A DNA stretch of 64,000 nt from Blastocrithidia nonstop (taxonomy: Eukaryota > Euglenozoa > Kinetoplastea > Trypanosomatida > Trypanosomatidae), in the NCBI GenBank assembly GCA_028554745.1, contig JAQOTN010000012.1:186001-250000 (forward strand). Direction: 5' to 3'. The notes beneath the pieces are model-generated. The model saw only the letters and a list, made by a program, of their open reading frames with translations. It was not told where the DNA came from and did no database searches. How positions within the stretch are numbered: the first letter of the stretch is position 1; every line of letters begins with the position of its first letter. Positions 1 to 13,300 of the stretch are shown here, piece after piece. The translations under genes were made by a program, and so were the position numbers.

Positions 1-3000
1 GACGCAGCCGATGAGCTTCGTTGACCGTGATGACGTTCATGTCGATGTGATGTACGTCTGTGGGCTTCTGTTAATCGTGTGACACTGTTAAGAAGAGAGC
101 GCTTTACTGGAGTGTGATAAGTAAGGGCATGGTGCATTCTATGGTTACTATCACCAGCAGTAGCAATGTGATCAGAATTGCGTGAATGTCCTGCCGAGAT
201 CTAATATTTATTTGAGTTTTTGTTGTGTGTTTTGTGTGAAAGAGATGCACAAGTAGATGCAGAGTTTGTGTGTTACCTGTGTGATTGTACCATGTCAATG
301 TTTTCATCCTTGCCACTACCAAACAAATTTTTGTGTAGTGAAAGTTGTTATGTGTTATTTGTACTTGATTTACAAATTAAGCTTTCTTTACATGTTTTAC
401 TTTTGTATGACGTACACACACCATTGTTATTCTATTTTACCGATTTGCTTATATAGATGCCACTCTTTATGTTACTGAATTTATCAGATTTACTTTATTT
501 ACTCATACCTGACAAGCACTCATGAACATGCCTATCATTATTATTGTTGTTGTTCTTTTTGTGGTAACCTTTCTTGAAGCTGTCTGATTTACTTTTGCGT
601 AACTGTTTAGATGGTCTGATGGACTTTGACAAACGCAAAGTTGTGTGCGGAGATGAAAGGCGTTTGTGCTTTCCCTAACTCTCGTTCTTCAATGTACTAT
701 TCCTACGATTATTAGTATTATTAATGTTGTTATCGATAGAAGTATGTTATGCTACATGCTCATCACTGTAGCTAATTACATCATCATGGTCATTTTCACT
801 TTTGTAGTGTTTATTGCAATAATTGTTGTTGCTGTTGTTTTTGTCATTATTATCATTTGCATTACACACCATATGCTCATCAAACTAGGATTATGGTGAT
901 AGTGAGACAAAACTGTAATCATCGTCATCATCCTCGTAGTCATTACTGTTGTATGAATAACAAAAAGTATCATTATTGTTGTTATTATTTGCCTGGTTTG
1001 CACTGGATTACTTTCGATAGCTTTTACTTTTCCTTTGCTTTTTATAAACATTAGACATGTCATGGGTAGGGTTTCTTTTATTACTACTACAACTGCTAAA
1101 ACTTCGTTTGCTTTTATTCTTTTTGTTATAGCTGTTAGTGTTATTGTTATTAGAATGATGGCACTGTTCTTCATTTTGAGCAAAACGTTTTCGTGATTTC
1201 GTCTTGTGAAGGTTAACTTACACCTCGGTTACCTTCAGACACTCATTGATCACCTCACTGAATGGTGGGAAGCGCGGTGGTGGACTGCAACTTCGGTCAT
1301 CCATGGCCTCTTCCTAATTACTCTTATTACTATTATTATCATCATCAATGTCAGCATTATCTTCATTAATGTTATTTGTGATTATTTTATCATTTATTAC
1401 AATCTTGCTGTTATTATTCATATTATCATCATGTGTTAACAATGATAAGCGCACGGGTTATGAACGCACAAATCCATTTGCTCTTATTTATTTTTTGATT
1501 TGCTTTTCTGAATTTGTTGACTTTATAGCTGCTGATGATGTGTGTGCCATGAAAAGCACAGGAGAGGATGATCGAGAATCTGACGCAATGTGTTTATCAG
1601 CTTCACACATTTATTTGTCTTAATAATATTGTTGCTTTACAGTAGCAATAGTAGCAGCAGCAACATCATACTGATGCTATGACATTAGTTATTTGGATAT
1701 TATCAAACTGGATCTACTGTCTATTTCATTCTACATACTATTGTTACTATTATAGTTGATCTTTATCTCCTTCTACTTTTCGTCAGTCCTTTTCTCATGC
1801 TGTTATTTTTTCAAATTTCACGGAGATTTGCAATCAAGTGCATTAACTTCATTTGCACCGCGCTCACGTAACTTCATTCCTGTCTTATTCGTGTTACATT
1901 CATTTTTATTACACAACAGTGCATCGACATAATTATGTTGTTGTTGTGCTTGTTGTTGCTTCTCTTGCAAATAATGATGATGAGTATGATGATGATGATG
2001 AGAAGAATGTGTTTAAGTTTAGTTTATTGGCAACGTATCTGCTTGTCCAGTAATGTACTAACATGTTTACTGCTGCCCATGCAAACAGCATTACTTATTC
2101 GAACTTTATCGTAACACGTTCTATTTATATTATTGTTAATTCTAACAGAGCTACCTCTCATCGACTTCATTATTTTCAATACTATCTTCATTTTATTCAT
2201 TTTGCAAATGAGCATGAATGACTTGTGCATTTTTACACTTTCAGTGCTACAATCATGCAGTAGCGTAACTTGTTCGTATCAAACTGTCTTCTCGCTCTGC
2301 ACTATTACTGTTTTCATTATTCAGATTATCCTCAATTAATAAACGTTGCTGACGCTTGTTTCGCTGTGACGCCAACACACGTGCGGCGGAGTGGAAGAAT
2401 GATCGCATAATACGAGCGGCACGAACATCACAAAAATCAATTACACGTACCACCAACTAAGATCCATAGAGGGTGTCATCAAATAATCTCATCAGTGTCA
2501 TAGACTTTACACATGAGCAGCAGCGTCATGTATTGCATTGTATTTTTGCATTGCTCAAATCGTTTTGTGAATTGTACACACGACATCGTGGACAAATTGT
2601 GTGATCACACACACAACATGTAAACTCCAACACATTGTAATGTGTATGAGCAGATCTGTCTAATGCAGCTGGTCTATAATTATTTATAGTGTTGTTGTTG
2701 CTAATGTTGTTGTTGTGAATAGTATCTGATAACATGCCCGTGTTCTATTTTTGATGAGTTGCGTCATTTAACGAGATATCCTAAACCACAAAGAAATTAC
2801 GCCAACACCGCTGGCATCGCTGAGTAAGTGTAACACTAGAGCGATCGTTATATTACATACTGTACATTTTATTATCTTTATTGGTGTTATCATCATGATC
2901 ATTTGTTAAGTTTCAATTTATAGGTTGATCATTATGGTGCAAGATTGTTGAACTGGCACTTGAGGACGTGAAGTGTGGTAAACTTTATTTGAGCACTGGT

Positions 3001-3107
3001 ACATCACTGATACTTGACGTGCTCAGTGAAAGCAATGACGAATTACGTGCTGAGCTGCCAAAGAGCACATCAAAGCCCTTTTTATCTCTGAACATGGAGA
3101 GCATCAT
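1..3107 (-). CDS. Asn/Glu-rich protein with N-terminal FYVE_2-like zinc finger (C-terminus outside window)
   Basis: With TAG/TAA=Glu and TGA=Trp the frame stays open from ATG-ATG at 3107 to the window edge, over 1,030 residues. Residues about 90-205 hold paired cysteines in the order CQRC, CCVC, CPRC, then a Trp and CCSC, an arrangement like the FYVE_2/Rab-effector zinc finger of rabphilin and synaptotagmin-like proteins, where it helps bind Rab GTPases. After this come a hydrophobic/basic segment and then long Asn-, Asp- and Glu-rich low-complexity stretches (for example DDDD and NNNN runs around 770-990) with many TAA/TAG Glu codons near 1,950-2,200. Reading the same DNA in other frames gives only Met/Ile/Thr-rich nonsense. 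I do not recognise the full protein; the zinc-finger family is inferred from Cys spacing alone. Confidence 0.6.
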
Positions 3108-3370
3108 GTAAAAATATAATCAGTTTTATTAATTAAAAATCTATATTTTCTATTTCTCTTTATATAAAAAAATCCAAAGTGTTAACAAAAGTAAAAGAAT
3201 TATATCAAGTTAGTATAATAACAATTGTTTACTTCATGAACATAACTTGTGTAAAATAAATATATTGTACAGAAAAGTTCACCCGCACATAAATATACTC
3301 AACAAGAAAGTTTATAAATATCAGAGTAAATATAGACAACAAACTAAATTCATTTATATACTACTTTTGT

Positions 3371-4318
3371 TTAAAACCAATACCCCCACATCAAATAACG
3401 CTTACCAAAACAATTTCCTGGTACAATTGCCAGTCGTTCGGCCAGACCCATCAAATAGCTTTGCGGAGGTCGATAGAGCGGTAATGGAGTGACCTTGGCG
3501 TTCTTTGCTCGTTTATGAACATTTAGTCGTGGTTGTCAGACATTTACACTACTGTTATTATCGATAATATTATTGTCTTTATTATTATTAATGCTACTGG
3601 TTGCTGAAGTAAATGAGGCAAACATTGACAAATTTGGTCGATGCACATAAAACTTTTATAGTGGTCGAGTAAGCTACGACACCGGTCGATTCGGACGAAA
3701 GTAGTGATACAATGAAAATATATTGTCATTATCAGTTGTACTTGAATCTGAATCTACTACTCCTTTTGCATTTTTCTGTTGCTACTGCAATTATTACTAC
3801 AATTAAATTTACTACATGTGTTCACTCCCTTACTACATTTTATACCTTGTAAAGTTGTTTAGAGCACTATAGGGTGCTACACTTATGTTGATCGTATCAA
3901 ATGTAATGCACAAACACAATAAACGCAAATCTTACGAGGTTAGTATTCGTACCTGCTTCACATGAGCCAAGTTGTGATTCAGTGGACCATAGTATTGCAG
4001 TGCAACGTGATCGGTAACGGTGTATGGATTGAAACCAGTAGGTATGGCATTGCCTTTCATCAAATACAGTACACCAGGTAAGGTACGTAGTCGATGCTCA
4101 ACCTACACCACTGGATGCGTTGGCTTGACGAGATGAGGCACGTTGGTGGTAGAGGCTAATGTGAGAATTTGCTCATACTGTGGTGCAAGATGCATGTGCA
4201 ATGCCGGTGTTTCATGATTGATGATCTACCATGGCAATTTGTTGTACGATATGAGTGCGGGAAATTTTAAGTTGTGCTAAAACACACGTGACAGTCGCAC
4301 TTATAAGCGTCGCAGCAT
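3371..4318 (-). CDS. putative mitochondrial protein, 315 aa
   Basis: The frame runs from ATG at 4318 to TAA at 3371. The N-terminus begins MLRRLEVRLSRVF, Arg-rich and acid-poor apart from a recoded Glu, which looks like a mitochondrial targeting sequence. The middle has a well-structured composition (LPGVLYLMKGNAIPTGFNPY) and the C-terminus is Pro/aromatic rich (LPLYRPPQSYLMGLAER), separated by a short Glu/Gln-rich linker and an Asn run. Several Glu residues are written TAG/TAA. I do not recognise the family; kinetoplastid mitoribosome or mitochondrial accessory proteins often look like this, but that is inference. It lies in the same polycistron as its neighbours with spacers of about 260 and 330 bases. 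Confidence 0.6.
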
Positions 4319-4645
4319 GTTTATACAGTGTAATGTAAAGTTAATTTTAAATTAAATATTTTATACTACAAAACTCGCTACTTTTTTATAAAAATCTTTT
4401 ATAAAAAAAATAAATAAAATATTTTACTGATACGTAAGTAAGAAGTACATGTATAATTACATGTAAAGCATATTAATATATAAAACATAATTACCAAAAT
4501 AAAAATAATAGTAAGTGATTATATAAAAACGTTTTATTTTATTATTTGCTTGTCAAAACAAAAGTGTATATTGTACAAGTAAGTATATGTTTAATTAAGG
4601 AAAGATGAGCAACAAATATATCTATTTAAAGTAATTAGTTTAATA
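4319..4645. other. intergenic spacer, AT-rich
   Basis: About 330 bases of AT-rich DNA between two minus-strand genes. No convincing coding frame. It should hold the 5' leader and splice acceptor of the gene to its left and the poly(A) region of the gene to its right. Confidence 0.6.
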
Positions 4646-6751
4646 TTACAAATAATTGTTATCACTCGCTAGTATGTGTGCGATTAACTCGGATGAAACA
4701 AGCTTTTGCTTTGCTAACTTTTTGCTATTATTAGTAGTACTACTAACATTATTATTGCTGCTGGTGCTACTGTGATAAGGTGAACTAAAATAGGCGGCTT
4801 TGTAATGCTACATGATCAGTTGTAGTATTCGATGATGTTTACTAATGGTATGTTGCAATGCGTTAATTGTGCTGTGCATAGAGTCATTTTCGTCATTTAC
4901 AGTTTGTAACTCTTTTTTGAGTGCAGCAATTACGTTATCGCCCTGAGTTTATGCTGCTTTTACTTTTTTGGGTAAAGCCGTAGAGTCTGAGAGTAATGAC
5001 GAAGAATTGGATTATTACAATGATGATGATGATGATGATGACGATGATGATGCAACATACAGAGATGACTAACGCAATTGTTAATTTGACTCTTTTTAAT
5101 TAGTTGACTTTACGTGTTTAACTTTACCTTTTTGTATTTGTTTCACTGACACTCGTAGTGTTCTATTTTAGTCTTTCAGCAATTTGTACTGCTCTACAAG
5201 TGTGTTGTTTTGTACGTGCAACTCTTGATACGCATTACGTGCTTTATCCAACTACATTAGCAAATGTTATTTTTACATTTACAGAGCTGATCTGCGCTAC
5301 TATGATAATACCAGTGCATTCTGCAGTTTGGACCGTTCTGCACAAAACACAGCCTCATGACGTAAAGTACACGAATCAACCAAGGCACTGGCTAGCTTGT
5401 AATTGTCATTTGTTACAGCTTATTTACTTGACTTTATTGAATGTTTGCGTTTACTCTTACCTAGTCCACGTTTCTTATTGACACCTTGACACAATTCTTT
5501 CACTACTGTGTTCAACAGGGCAACAAACGTAGCAAGATCGTTTGACACCTGAACGCACATCTGCGATCTACTTTTCTTACTCTATCTGAGATTAGTTTCA
5601 CTGCTACTGTTGTTATCACTAATTACATCATTGACTTTTCTATCCACTTTCGGTAATTACTGTAGTAAAGTAAGTTTTTACAGTATTGACGAGTGCAATG
5701 AATGTATTTGTTAACATTGTTACTTCATAGAGTTGCCTTGTTAATGTTACTAAATGCACTCTGTTATTTTGCCACATCCATTGATTAAAAAAGTAAGTCA
5801 TGCGTTTGATTGTTATTGCGTTCATGTACTATGATTGCCTGACAAAACTTTGTGAGCTTAATTTTACCATTGTTAACATTATTTACTTTATCTCTACGAA
5901 TGTTATTTCGCTAAATGCATAATATTATTTTGATTATATGTAGTACTATTTTAATTTATCGATTAGTAAATGTCAATGTCATGCAGCGAAGGAGGTGCAA
6001 GAGGTTTGTATGCTGACGAAAAACGTGAACTATTACGTTGCTTTGCGTGCACCATGTTATCACATTGCTTGTTATTATTATTTCCTATTAATGCATTGTG
6101 TACAGTACTACAGGTATCAATTGACATGGGTGACATGATCAGTTATGGTGCAATATCATGTTCTTTTGACATTGCATATTATAACTATTGTGAACGCTAT
6201 AACAATTAAGGTCGCATCACATGTGGCATATTAATCTGTTTATTTTACTCTTTCACACTTTGTGGTGATTTGAATGGTGTATATGTTGCTATCAATGAGG
6301 CTAATTCTTAACATTATTCATTGTAGCTTTGTAACATGTTGTGCAAAGATGAGGTTTACTGAATTGGTGATAACACATTAAGCATTGATTTTGGTAACTT
6401 CTGTTTGACTGCCTCTATTTCTTCTTCACCACCAACTAAATTTTTCTGGCCAGCTCTTGACGCTTACTACATGTTCGTATGATGTGTCAAATCCTTTTCG
6501 TAAGTTTGATTGCATGCATCATACTAAATTTTGTAAATGTAATTATCTTTGTCATACTGTTATAGTGCATTTAATTGCAGCTTGTGAGAACGATTGACGA
6601 GAGGTACGTGTAACGGTTGCGTTTTCACTCGAACATTATTCACAGAATAACCTTTGACATTTGTTTTTTATTAGGTTGACGTGTTTACAGTCGACTACGA
6701 CAGAGTACTAGATGTCAAGCGAATATTCGGTGTCGAGTTAAAACGAGACAT
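4646..6751 (-). CDS. coiled-coil protein, 701 aa, unknown function
   Basis: Open from ATG at 6751 (MSRFNSTPNIRLTSS, a Ser/Thr-rich start) to TAA at 4646. Upstream of the ATG the minus strand has a T-rich tract ending in TTAG, a likely trans-splice acceptor. The protein is mostly charged and helical: heptad-like stretches around residues 150-230, 310-420 and 470-600 (for example SEERRSALEMEKEHLLMELD and AALKKELQTVNDENDS), with a polySer tract coded by a GAT-type repeat near 5,027-5,050 and an Asn run near the C-terminus. Many Glu codons are TAG or TAA. It looks like a cytoskeletal or basal-body-type coiled-coil protein, but no specific family is recognised. Confidence 0.65.
5021..5052 (-). repeat. 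GAT/TCA triplet repeat coding polyserine
   Basis: A run of near-perfect GAT triplets. In the minus reading frame it codes a run of Ser (TCA/TCG) inside the coiled-coil protein. Confidence 0.85.
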
Positions 6752-7226
6752 TTGCCACCACCTTTCCTATTCTATTCCTAATTACAAAGAAAAAATGTAT
6801 AAATTATAAAAATGCTTAACAAATGACAAATGACTAAAAAGAATGAACACATATGATTAATTCTATACAACATAAAAAAAATTCAAGATCATACATGTTA
6901 AATCCTGTAGTTACATCGTAACAAGCAAAGTGACAAAGTTAAAGCAAGTAAACGCGCACGCACACATACAGAAAAATAAAGATAATGCCAAAACAGAGAA
7001 ATATAACTGAGATAAACAGGGTAAAACAAATTTAGAGTAGATAAATAGATAAATGACATTTTTTTCAACAGCAACAAAAATCAACAATATAAAATGTAAA
7101 ATGACTTAAAAAAATTGTAATTTTATTAAAAATGTTACAATATTCATGAGTAAATTTTTTTTACAATAATGTTATGTGATGCACGCTATCGTTATTCTTT
7201 TTTTAAAATTTATCTTATTGAACTTT
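6752..7226. other. intergenic spacer, AT-rich
   Basis: About 475 bases, strongly AT-rich with A-runs. Next to 6752 the minus strand carries a pyrimidine-rich tract and TTAG suitable for spliced-leader addition to the gene starting at 6751. No gene seen. Confidence 0.6.
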
Positions 7227-9071
7227 TTAGCTAGACGAGGATGATGGTAAAGATAAGTGTAATTGCATAACAGGCGTTGTAGACAGAGGTGAACGAGCTT
7301 TACTCGCTCGCAGTGGTGTACGCGTCTCTTTTTCATTTTTAGCAGGTCATGTTATTCTTTTCTTGCCAATACCTGTCTTAGACGTTGACATGGTTGACTT
7401 GGTGGGTGAGACAGCCTCATTTGACTTGCCACGGCGTCCCTCACTTGCCGAGGTAATGAGTCGATTAGGCAAAATAACTTTGATGGGCTTGTTAATGTTA
7501 AATCTACCGACTAACTTTTCAAATTAGGTGTGATGAGTGGTAATTTGCTGACGAGCACGGGCAACATTTTACATGCAGACAAAAAACACCATACACAACG
7601 TAGACTCGTTATGCTCACCTAGTGTTGAGTTGTCTGTCGAATTTATTTCAACTTTCTCAAGTCTACCAGCTTCACTGTTCTCACTAATATCACTACTACC
7701 TTCTTCTTTTAATTATTCTTTTTGTTGTTGTGTGTTATCGACTTGATGCTATGATCTGTTAATGTTGCCATCCATGTTATTGTTATTCATATTCATATTT
7801 GGTTGTGCTTTATCACTGCTATGAACATTTTGCATAACGACATCTCGTACTAATCCAACATGCGTCTATAAGTACGTTTTGACTACGTCAGCCGATGACG
7901 TGGTGAGTGCCACGTTGCGTAGTAAAATACTCTGTGCACTACATTTTTTACTTCGCTCATTGACACTCATCGACTCCTGCAGTTGACGTAACGATTAGAT
8001 AAACCCTAAGTTAGGCTCAATCGTCGGTCGGCGTTGTAAGATATACCGCATTGCCTCCGCCACCGATCAGCCATTGTAGTAAATCAAGTAGGCAAGCACA
8101 ATAGTCGCCGATCGACTTCGACCTTTTAGACAGTGCACCAGAACACACGGTGCGTGGTGTGACGACGTTGGTGAAATGGTAGAATTAATATTATTATTGT
8201 GGTGGTTACTATTCATTTTGTTATTGCTCACACTGTTGTGTAAGTGATAACTTTTACTTTTACCTGCTTTACTCTTATTGCTAGCTTTACTTAGTGTACT
8301 GTTGTTATTGTGTGCATTAGATTTGCTTTGCGACGTCGATGAGGTCTACCACTACTACTACTAGGCAAGCAACTAAAACGGTTTGGTGTGATTAAGTACA
8401 TCAAAGTATAACTTACGTACTCGGTTAATAATCTTACGTGTTGGGGCAAACACGCTACTAATGTCAAAGTTGCCAAGGTCTTTCACTTTGAACGGGAATA
8501 CGACAATGTTCTTGTCAACGGTTCAGTATTACTCCTCTGAGACGTTGATGATGACTTCAATGTGGTGTGAGTGAAGAAATTAGACATCGGTAGCATCCTA
8601 CACCGTACCAAGGTACAAAAAATCTAACACACGTGTAGGAGGCTAGGCTGGGTATTTAAGAAAACGTGGCACCGATGATGTTATTGGTGAGTTGCACTAC
8701 GAGTGTGAATCGATACTAGATGGTGATGGCCGCAATAGATGATGTGGCTGTTCAATAGATTGTTTGCTCATGTGAGATTTGCTTGCATCGGACGAAGTAG
8801 CAACAGCAGCAGCATTACTATTGTTAGCGCCTTCGTAGCTGTGACTTTTACGTGTGGGTACTTTAGCCAAGTCTAGCACACTCTGCTTGTTTACGTGATT
8901 GTAGTATTGCACTTTATTATTGGTTTTACGCTTACTGTTACTACCATAGCCAAACGCCGTGGCAAAGGCTGGTGGTGCGGATTCTTCTGCGGAAAGTGAC
9001 GGTGATGTGGAAACATGCTACTAATTTACCATACCCACTTTAGTGTCAATATTACTGTTATTCGTCGTCAT
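7227..9071 (-). CDS. dual-specificity protein phosphatase, 614 aa
   Basis: Open from ATG at 9071 to TAA at 7227. The core holds the DSP fold signature: LDFLYLGTVEDATD, a strand HHIEVIINVSEE, a FPFKVKDLGNFD segment carrying the candidate general-acid Asp, and the active-site loop VHCLKGRSRSATIVLAYL with the nucleophile Cys at about residue 314 and Arg at about 320, followed by the typical VAEAMRYILQRRPTIEPN helix. Such enzymes dephosphorylate Tyr and Ser/Thr, commonly in MAP-kinase-type signalling. The general-acid region and the Cys loop are split by a low-complexity Ser/Asn/His-rich insertion of about 90 residues. N- and C-terminal arms are disordered. Recoded Glu is frequent, including a run of four TAG codons near 8,350. 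Confidence 0.88.
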
Positions 9072-10356
9072 GATCACTGTAAAAAATAATATATAAATTA
9101 TTTACTTAATATATTTTTTAAAAAGAATTTGTATAAAAATCAATAAATATTCGTTTTCAATGCTGTATAAAACACACTTATAAAACAATGATAGTTCTTA
9201 ATAATAAAAAAAGTATGTGTGAGTGTGATAGTGTATTTAATATATTTGAAAGAATATCTATCAATTTTTTTCTCAAAGTGACAAAAAAAAACACAATAAA
9301 ACTGTAACGAGTATCGTAGAAATTTGTGTATATGTATATACCTGTAGCGATTACCCAACCTATCAGCAACAATCAATGACCAAAAATAAATAAATAAATA
9401 AATAAATAAATTAATTAACTGTGTTATAATAATCACTGCGTGAAATCAATCAAACAACCAAACAAAAAACTGCCTGTGAATTACAGTTATACAAAATTAC
9501 AGATAACAGAAAAAATTGTTCAGAAACCAGAAATTTATGTGATGATTAGTAATATAATAATAATTACTGTAATTACTATATGTATGTTTAACTCTTACTT
9601 ATACTAACTTAACGATCTGTATCAAGAAAGCTAAATAACTATATCTTTCATGACAAGTCTATTCGAAAAAAAAAAAGAATGAACTGCGCGTTTGATTTGA
9701 AAAAACTAAAAAAGAAAAAAATATAGTAATAAAAATTTAACAAGAAGAAAGTTATATTTATAAAAATGGTGATAATCTTTTTATTGATGACATATATTAA
9801 TTATAATACCACTTAACATACCATCGATTTTACTACAAAAAGCGTTGTTATGTTGAATAATTGATTATCAATTGATGCACTTAATATTAGTTATCAAAAA
9901 ATAGGAGGAAAAAGAAAGAAAAGGAATTAACGTTATGATGGCAAAATATAAATATATTAGTTTAGTCAATTTAATGAGTGCTTAAACTTTTTGTCTTGTA
10001 ATGTTGTTTGTGTATATACAATCGTTAGTTTGCACATGCAACAAAACTATACAAGCTTACTGCAACATTACAATTTCAAAAATAAATATAATGATAATGT
10101 AAGTATCATGTATAGATGTGTGTGTGTATTATTATAACTACACAAATATAACAAGTCAAGATGCACTGAGCTTGGTAAACGAAAAAAACACAATGAACAC
10201 ATAAAGGAAAACAAGAATAATCTTTTTTTTTTTGTGTGTATTGTGCAAACTTATTGTAATTTTGATGTAAATTATAACACTATTAATTAATGAAAATCAA
10301 AAAAAAAACAACGTGAAATAAAGTGTGCATACATTATCTTTTAGAGGTTTTTTTGC
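9072..10356. other. long AT-rich intergenic spacer
   Basis: About 1.3 kb of very AT-rich sequence with A-runs and short tandem repeats, between the phosphatase start and the AP-3 delta stop. Short frames exist on both strands, but they are hydrophobic or low-complexity and I see no coding signal. It must contain the poly(A) region of AP-3 delta and the splice acceptor of the phosphatase. Confidence 0.6.
9383..9411 (+). repeat. (AAAT)n tetranucleotide microsatellite
   Basis: Tandem AAAT/AATA units for about 28 bases in non-coding DNA. Confidence 0.85.
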
Positions 10357-13300
10357 TTACATTGATTTGCTTGTATTTTTTGTGACAGTCGCAAACAGAG
10401 TAGTTAAGTCAGACAAAAGAGCCTCACTCAGTGCGGTGTAGTGTGATTTCACCGCTATCTTGACACCTTTTGCACTTTCTGCCTCTGACTCCGATCAAGT
10501 CAAGAGCACCGCTACGTGAATGCGGTAAGGAGTTGACTTCCGTCCATGCAACAACCCGTACAACGTCATGGCATCTTTAAAAACGTCCACGACTTGCAAA
10601 CGTAGTTCATTTTTCACCTTGGTAATTATTGCAATAACATTAGTCTTATCACAAATGACAATATCTGACGTTTGCACCAACGTCCCGTTAAGCGCGTGAG
10701 CTACAATGGTGTTATTAAAATAATTTGTGTCTACATACTAGGTAATTACTTTGCTAAAGTACACATATCGAAGCTGAAATGGAAGCGAAATAGATCTGTA
10801 GTCAGTTGCTTTAGCTGCTATTACAGCTGTTGTTGTTGAGGTAACATTGTCATGGTCTTGTCCTATAGCGGGCATCGTGTTCTTCTTCTTGACAAATCGT
10901 AACATAAGAGGTAGTGGTGTGGCTAATGACGAGGGCATCTGACGTAGACGTATCAATATGGTGATTGTTTTACTTTCACTGTCTCGTTTTAGCGTCTTGA
11001 CGAGACGTAAGCTTCCATCACTTTCCATGTCATCTGCCTTGTCACTCTCCAGCGCTACAAGGTTGTCAAACTAGGTAAGTATATCCGTTTTCACATCTTA
11101 CTTTGTTGCATTTACAGTTTGCTGAGTTACATTCTATGTGTTATTTTTGTCTTAACTAATATTATCATCATGAGGATCAGTAACATTATTATTATTAGTA
11201 GTAATGTTGTCAGTTGCTACAGATTACGATTGCTTTACCTATTTTAGTGTGGTATTCTATTGCACTGCTTTGTTAATATGATTAGCAACTATATCATTAT
11301 CATCACCGTGCATGTACAAGTGTACATCATGTAAAGCGTAACGTGAAATGTTTGTCAGCTGCAGCGTACACTGCAGTACAATTCCATTCTTATGAAACTT
11401 ACATTCCACAACATGAAGAATAACTCGAAGAGGGTGATGTTTGTGCAGTGTAACTGGGGGTATAGTTTGCATAGCTTCATTGGTGTCATTGGTGATGGGT
11501 AATACAGATACAACAAGATTGTTACTACTATTTCTTTCAGCAGCATTGTTATTATTCATGAAATTATTCTAATAGTTATGACGCAGGTAGGCTGGGAGTG
11601 CAGCGTGATCCTCCATGTTTGACTTCACAAGCACACGTGGGTAGGCCTTTGGTTATGGTAGCTTTTCATCCGCACTCAATGCTCGAGTAACGTCAATGTT
11701 ACGTAGCTTACGCGTAGCCTCATCTACTTATTATTCATGTTATCATTATTGTTGATGCTGATGATGCCTTGTTATTAATTTTTTATTACGATGGTCATGT
11801 TGTTGTTGTTTTGTACTTTTGCCAAGTGCATTTCTAGCTAAACTGATCTTATCTTTTTCATTCAGCGTGCCATGCGCTCCTTTGTGATTGCTGTTGACTA
11901 ATTTATTGTGTCTGTGCGCATGACGTATGTCTTCCTGTTTATTCGCACTAAACTTTTCAGCATTTTCCTTCGTGCTGCTGCTCAAGTCCTATTTATCGTT
12001 ATTATTATCGTTACTAGTAGCAGCAATAGTCGTAGATGACTAATCTACACTTGTAGTGGCTACTGAGGAAGGTAGTTGTAAATTACGATTGATTGCAAAT
12101 CGCTTTGCCCGTTTACCTGTTTTACCAACTTTGCCAGTGACATTGTGGTGCCTATCGTTGAGATGTAAATGTTATTATTTTCCTATTTCATTGTACTATG
12201 CTTGGTCAGTCTAACGCTCGTTCTTTACATTAGATTGGTTTGCGTTGCTTGTTAGTTATGTATTTCGTAAATAAAAAGCTGACATCTGTGCCCGTCGTTC
12301 ACGCTACAGTTCCTTTTGTTGGGCAATCCTGTACTCCAAATCAAAGTTATCGTCCTCACTGAGTGATGAGTTATCGTCGTCCTCGTAGTCATCATCACTA
12401 CTATTTTCTGATTACATACTATCAGCATTATTAGTATTGTCACCCTCTTTTCCATGGCCATTGCCATCATGTGTATGTTGTCTTTGTTTGCGTTTGTGTG
12501 GAGCATGATCGGTGCGATGGCGATGATGCTGATCAAATGCCACATCATCAATAGCCATCAGTCCAGCAATATTTTCGCAAAAGGGTGAATTGAGGTCTAA
12601 GTCATCTGGAACCGCAATGAGTTCTTGTGCGTTGGCTGCAATAGGCAAGAGTTACTAACCGTACATTTTTTACCCTAATTACGGTTTACGCATAACTTGC
12701 GCATACACCACTGAGGCACACTACTGTACTTCAGGGTGAGGACTATGACAAAACGGGTAGAGTAGTGAGTTTGTGTGACATGCAGCCATACTAATATCAC
12801 TACTTCTTTACACGTTTTTATCATTATTTTCGCTATTGATGATGTTATTGTTGTTGCCTTTACTGTCAACATTCATCTCACACGATGGACAAATAATACG
12901 CTGCACCTACTCATACGTTATGTGGTCCTATGGCACCTTAGCCTCCTCTTCACCATTGTGCAAGTCAACATGACGTGTGGATGGGTGAAAAAGAAAACCG
13001 GCAACTTTACCAGCCGCAATAATACACTACTTTTGCAGCTAAACCGGTCATTAGGTTCAGCTGCTGTCTAGCAAACCGCGCAGTACACTGGACTTATTCG
13101 GAATTCAGTGTGGATACTAACCACAGGCAAACGCCACCGCACACAACACTTTCCACTGCGTAGAAAGAAAATTATTTTGTACACGTCTAAATTTATTATG
13201 TGTAAGCAGTTTGATTAAATGGGCAATGGCATATGGACGTACACCATTCACACGTACCAGTATGGTTACGATTTCTTGCTCTACCAATGATCCATGCACG

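Noticed and set aside
776-1183. Minus-strand frame of 135 residues rich in Met, Ile and Thr
   Set aside because: It is an out-of-frame reading of the Asn/Asp-rich tract; the neighbouring frame is the one continuous with the conserved zinc-finger region.
5158-5481. Plus-strand frame of 107 residues, hydrophobic and Cys-rich
   Set aside because: It lies antisense to the coiled-coil gene, whose minus frame reads as clear heptad-rich protein; the plus frame is its shadow.
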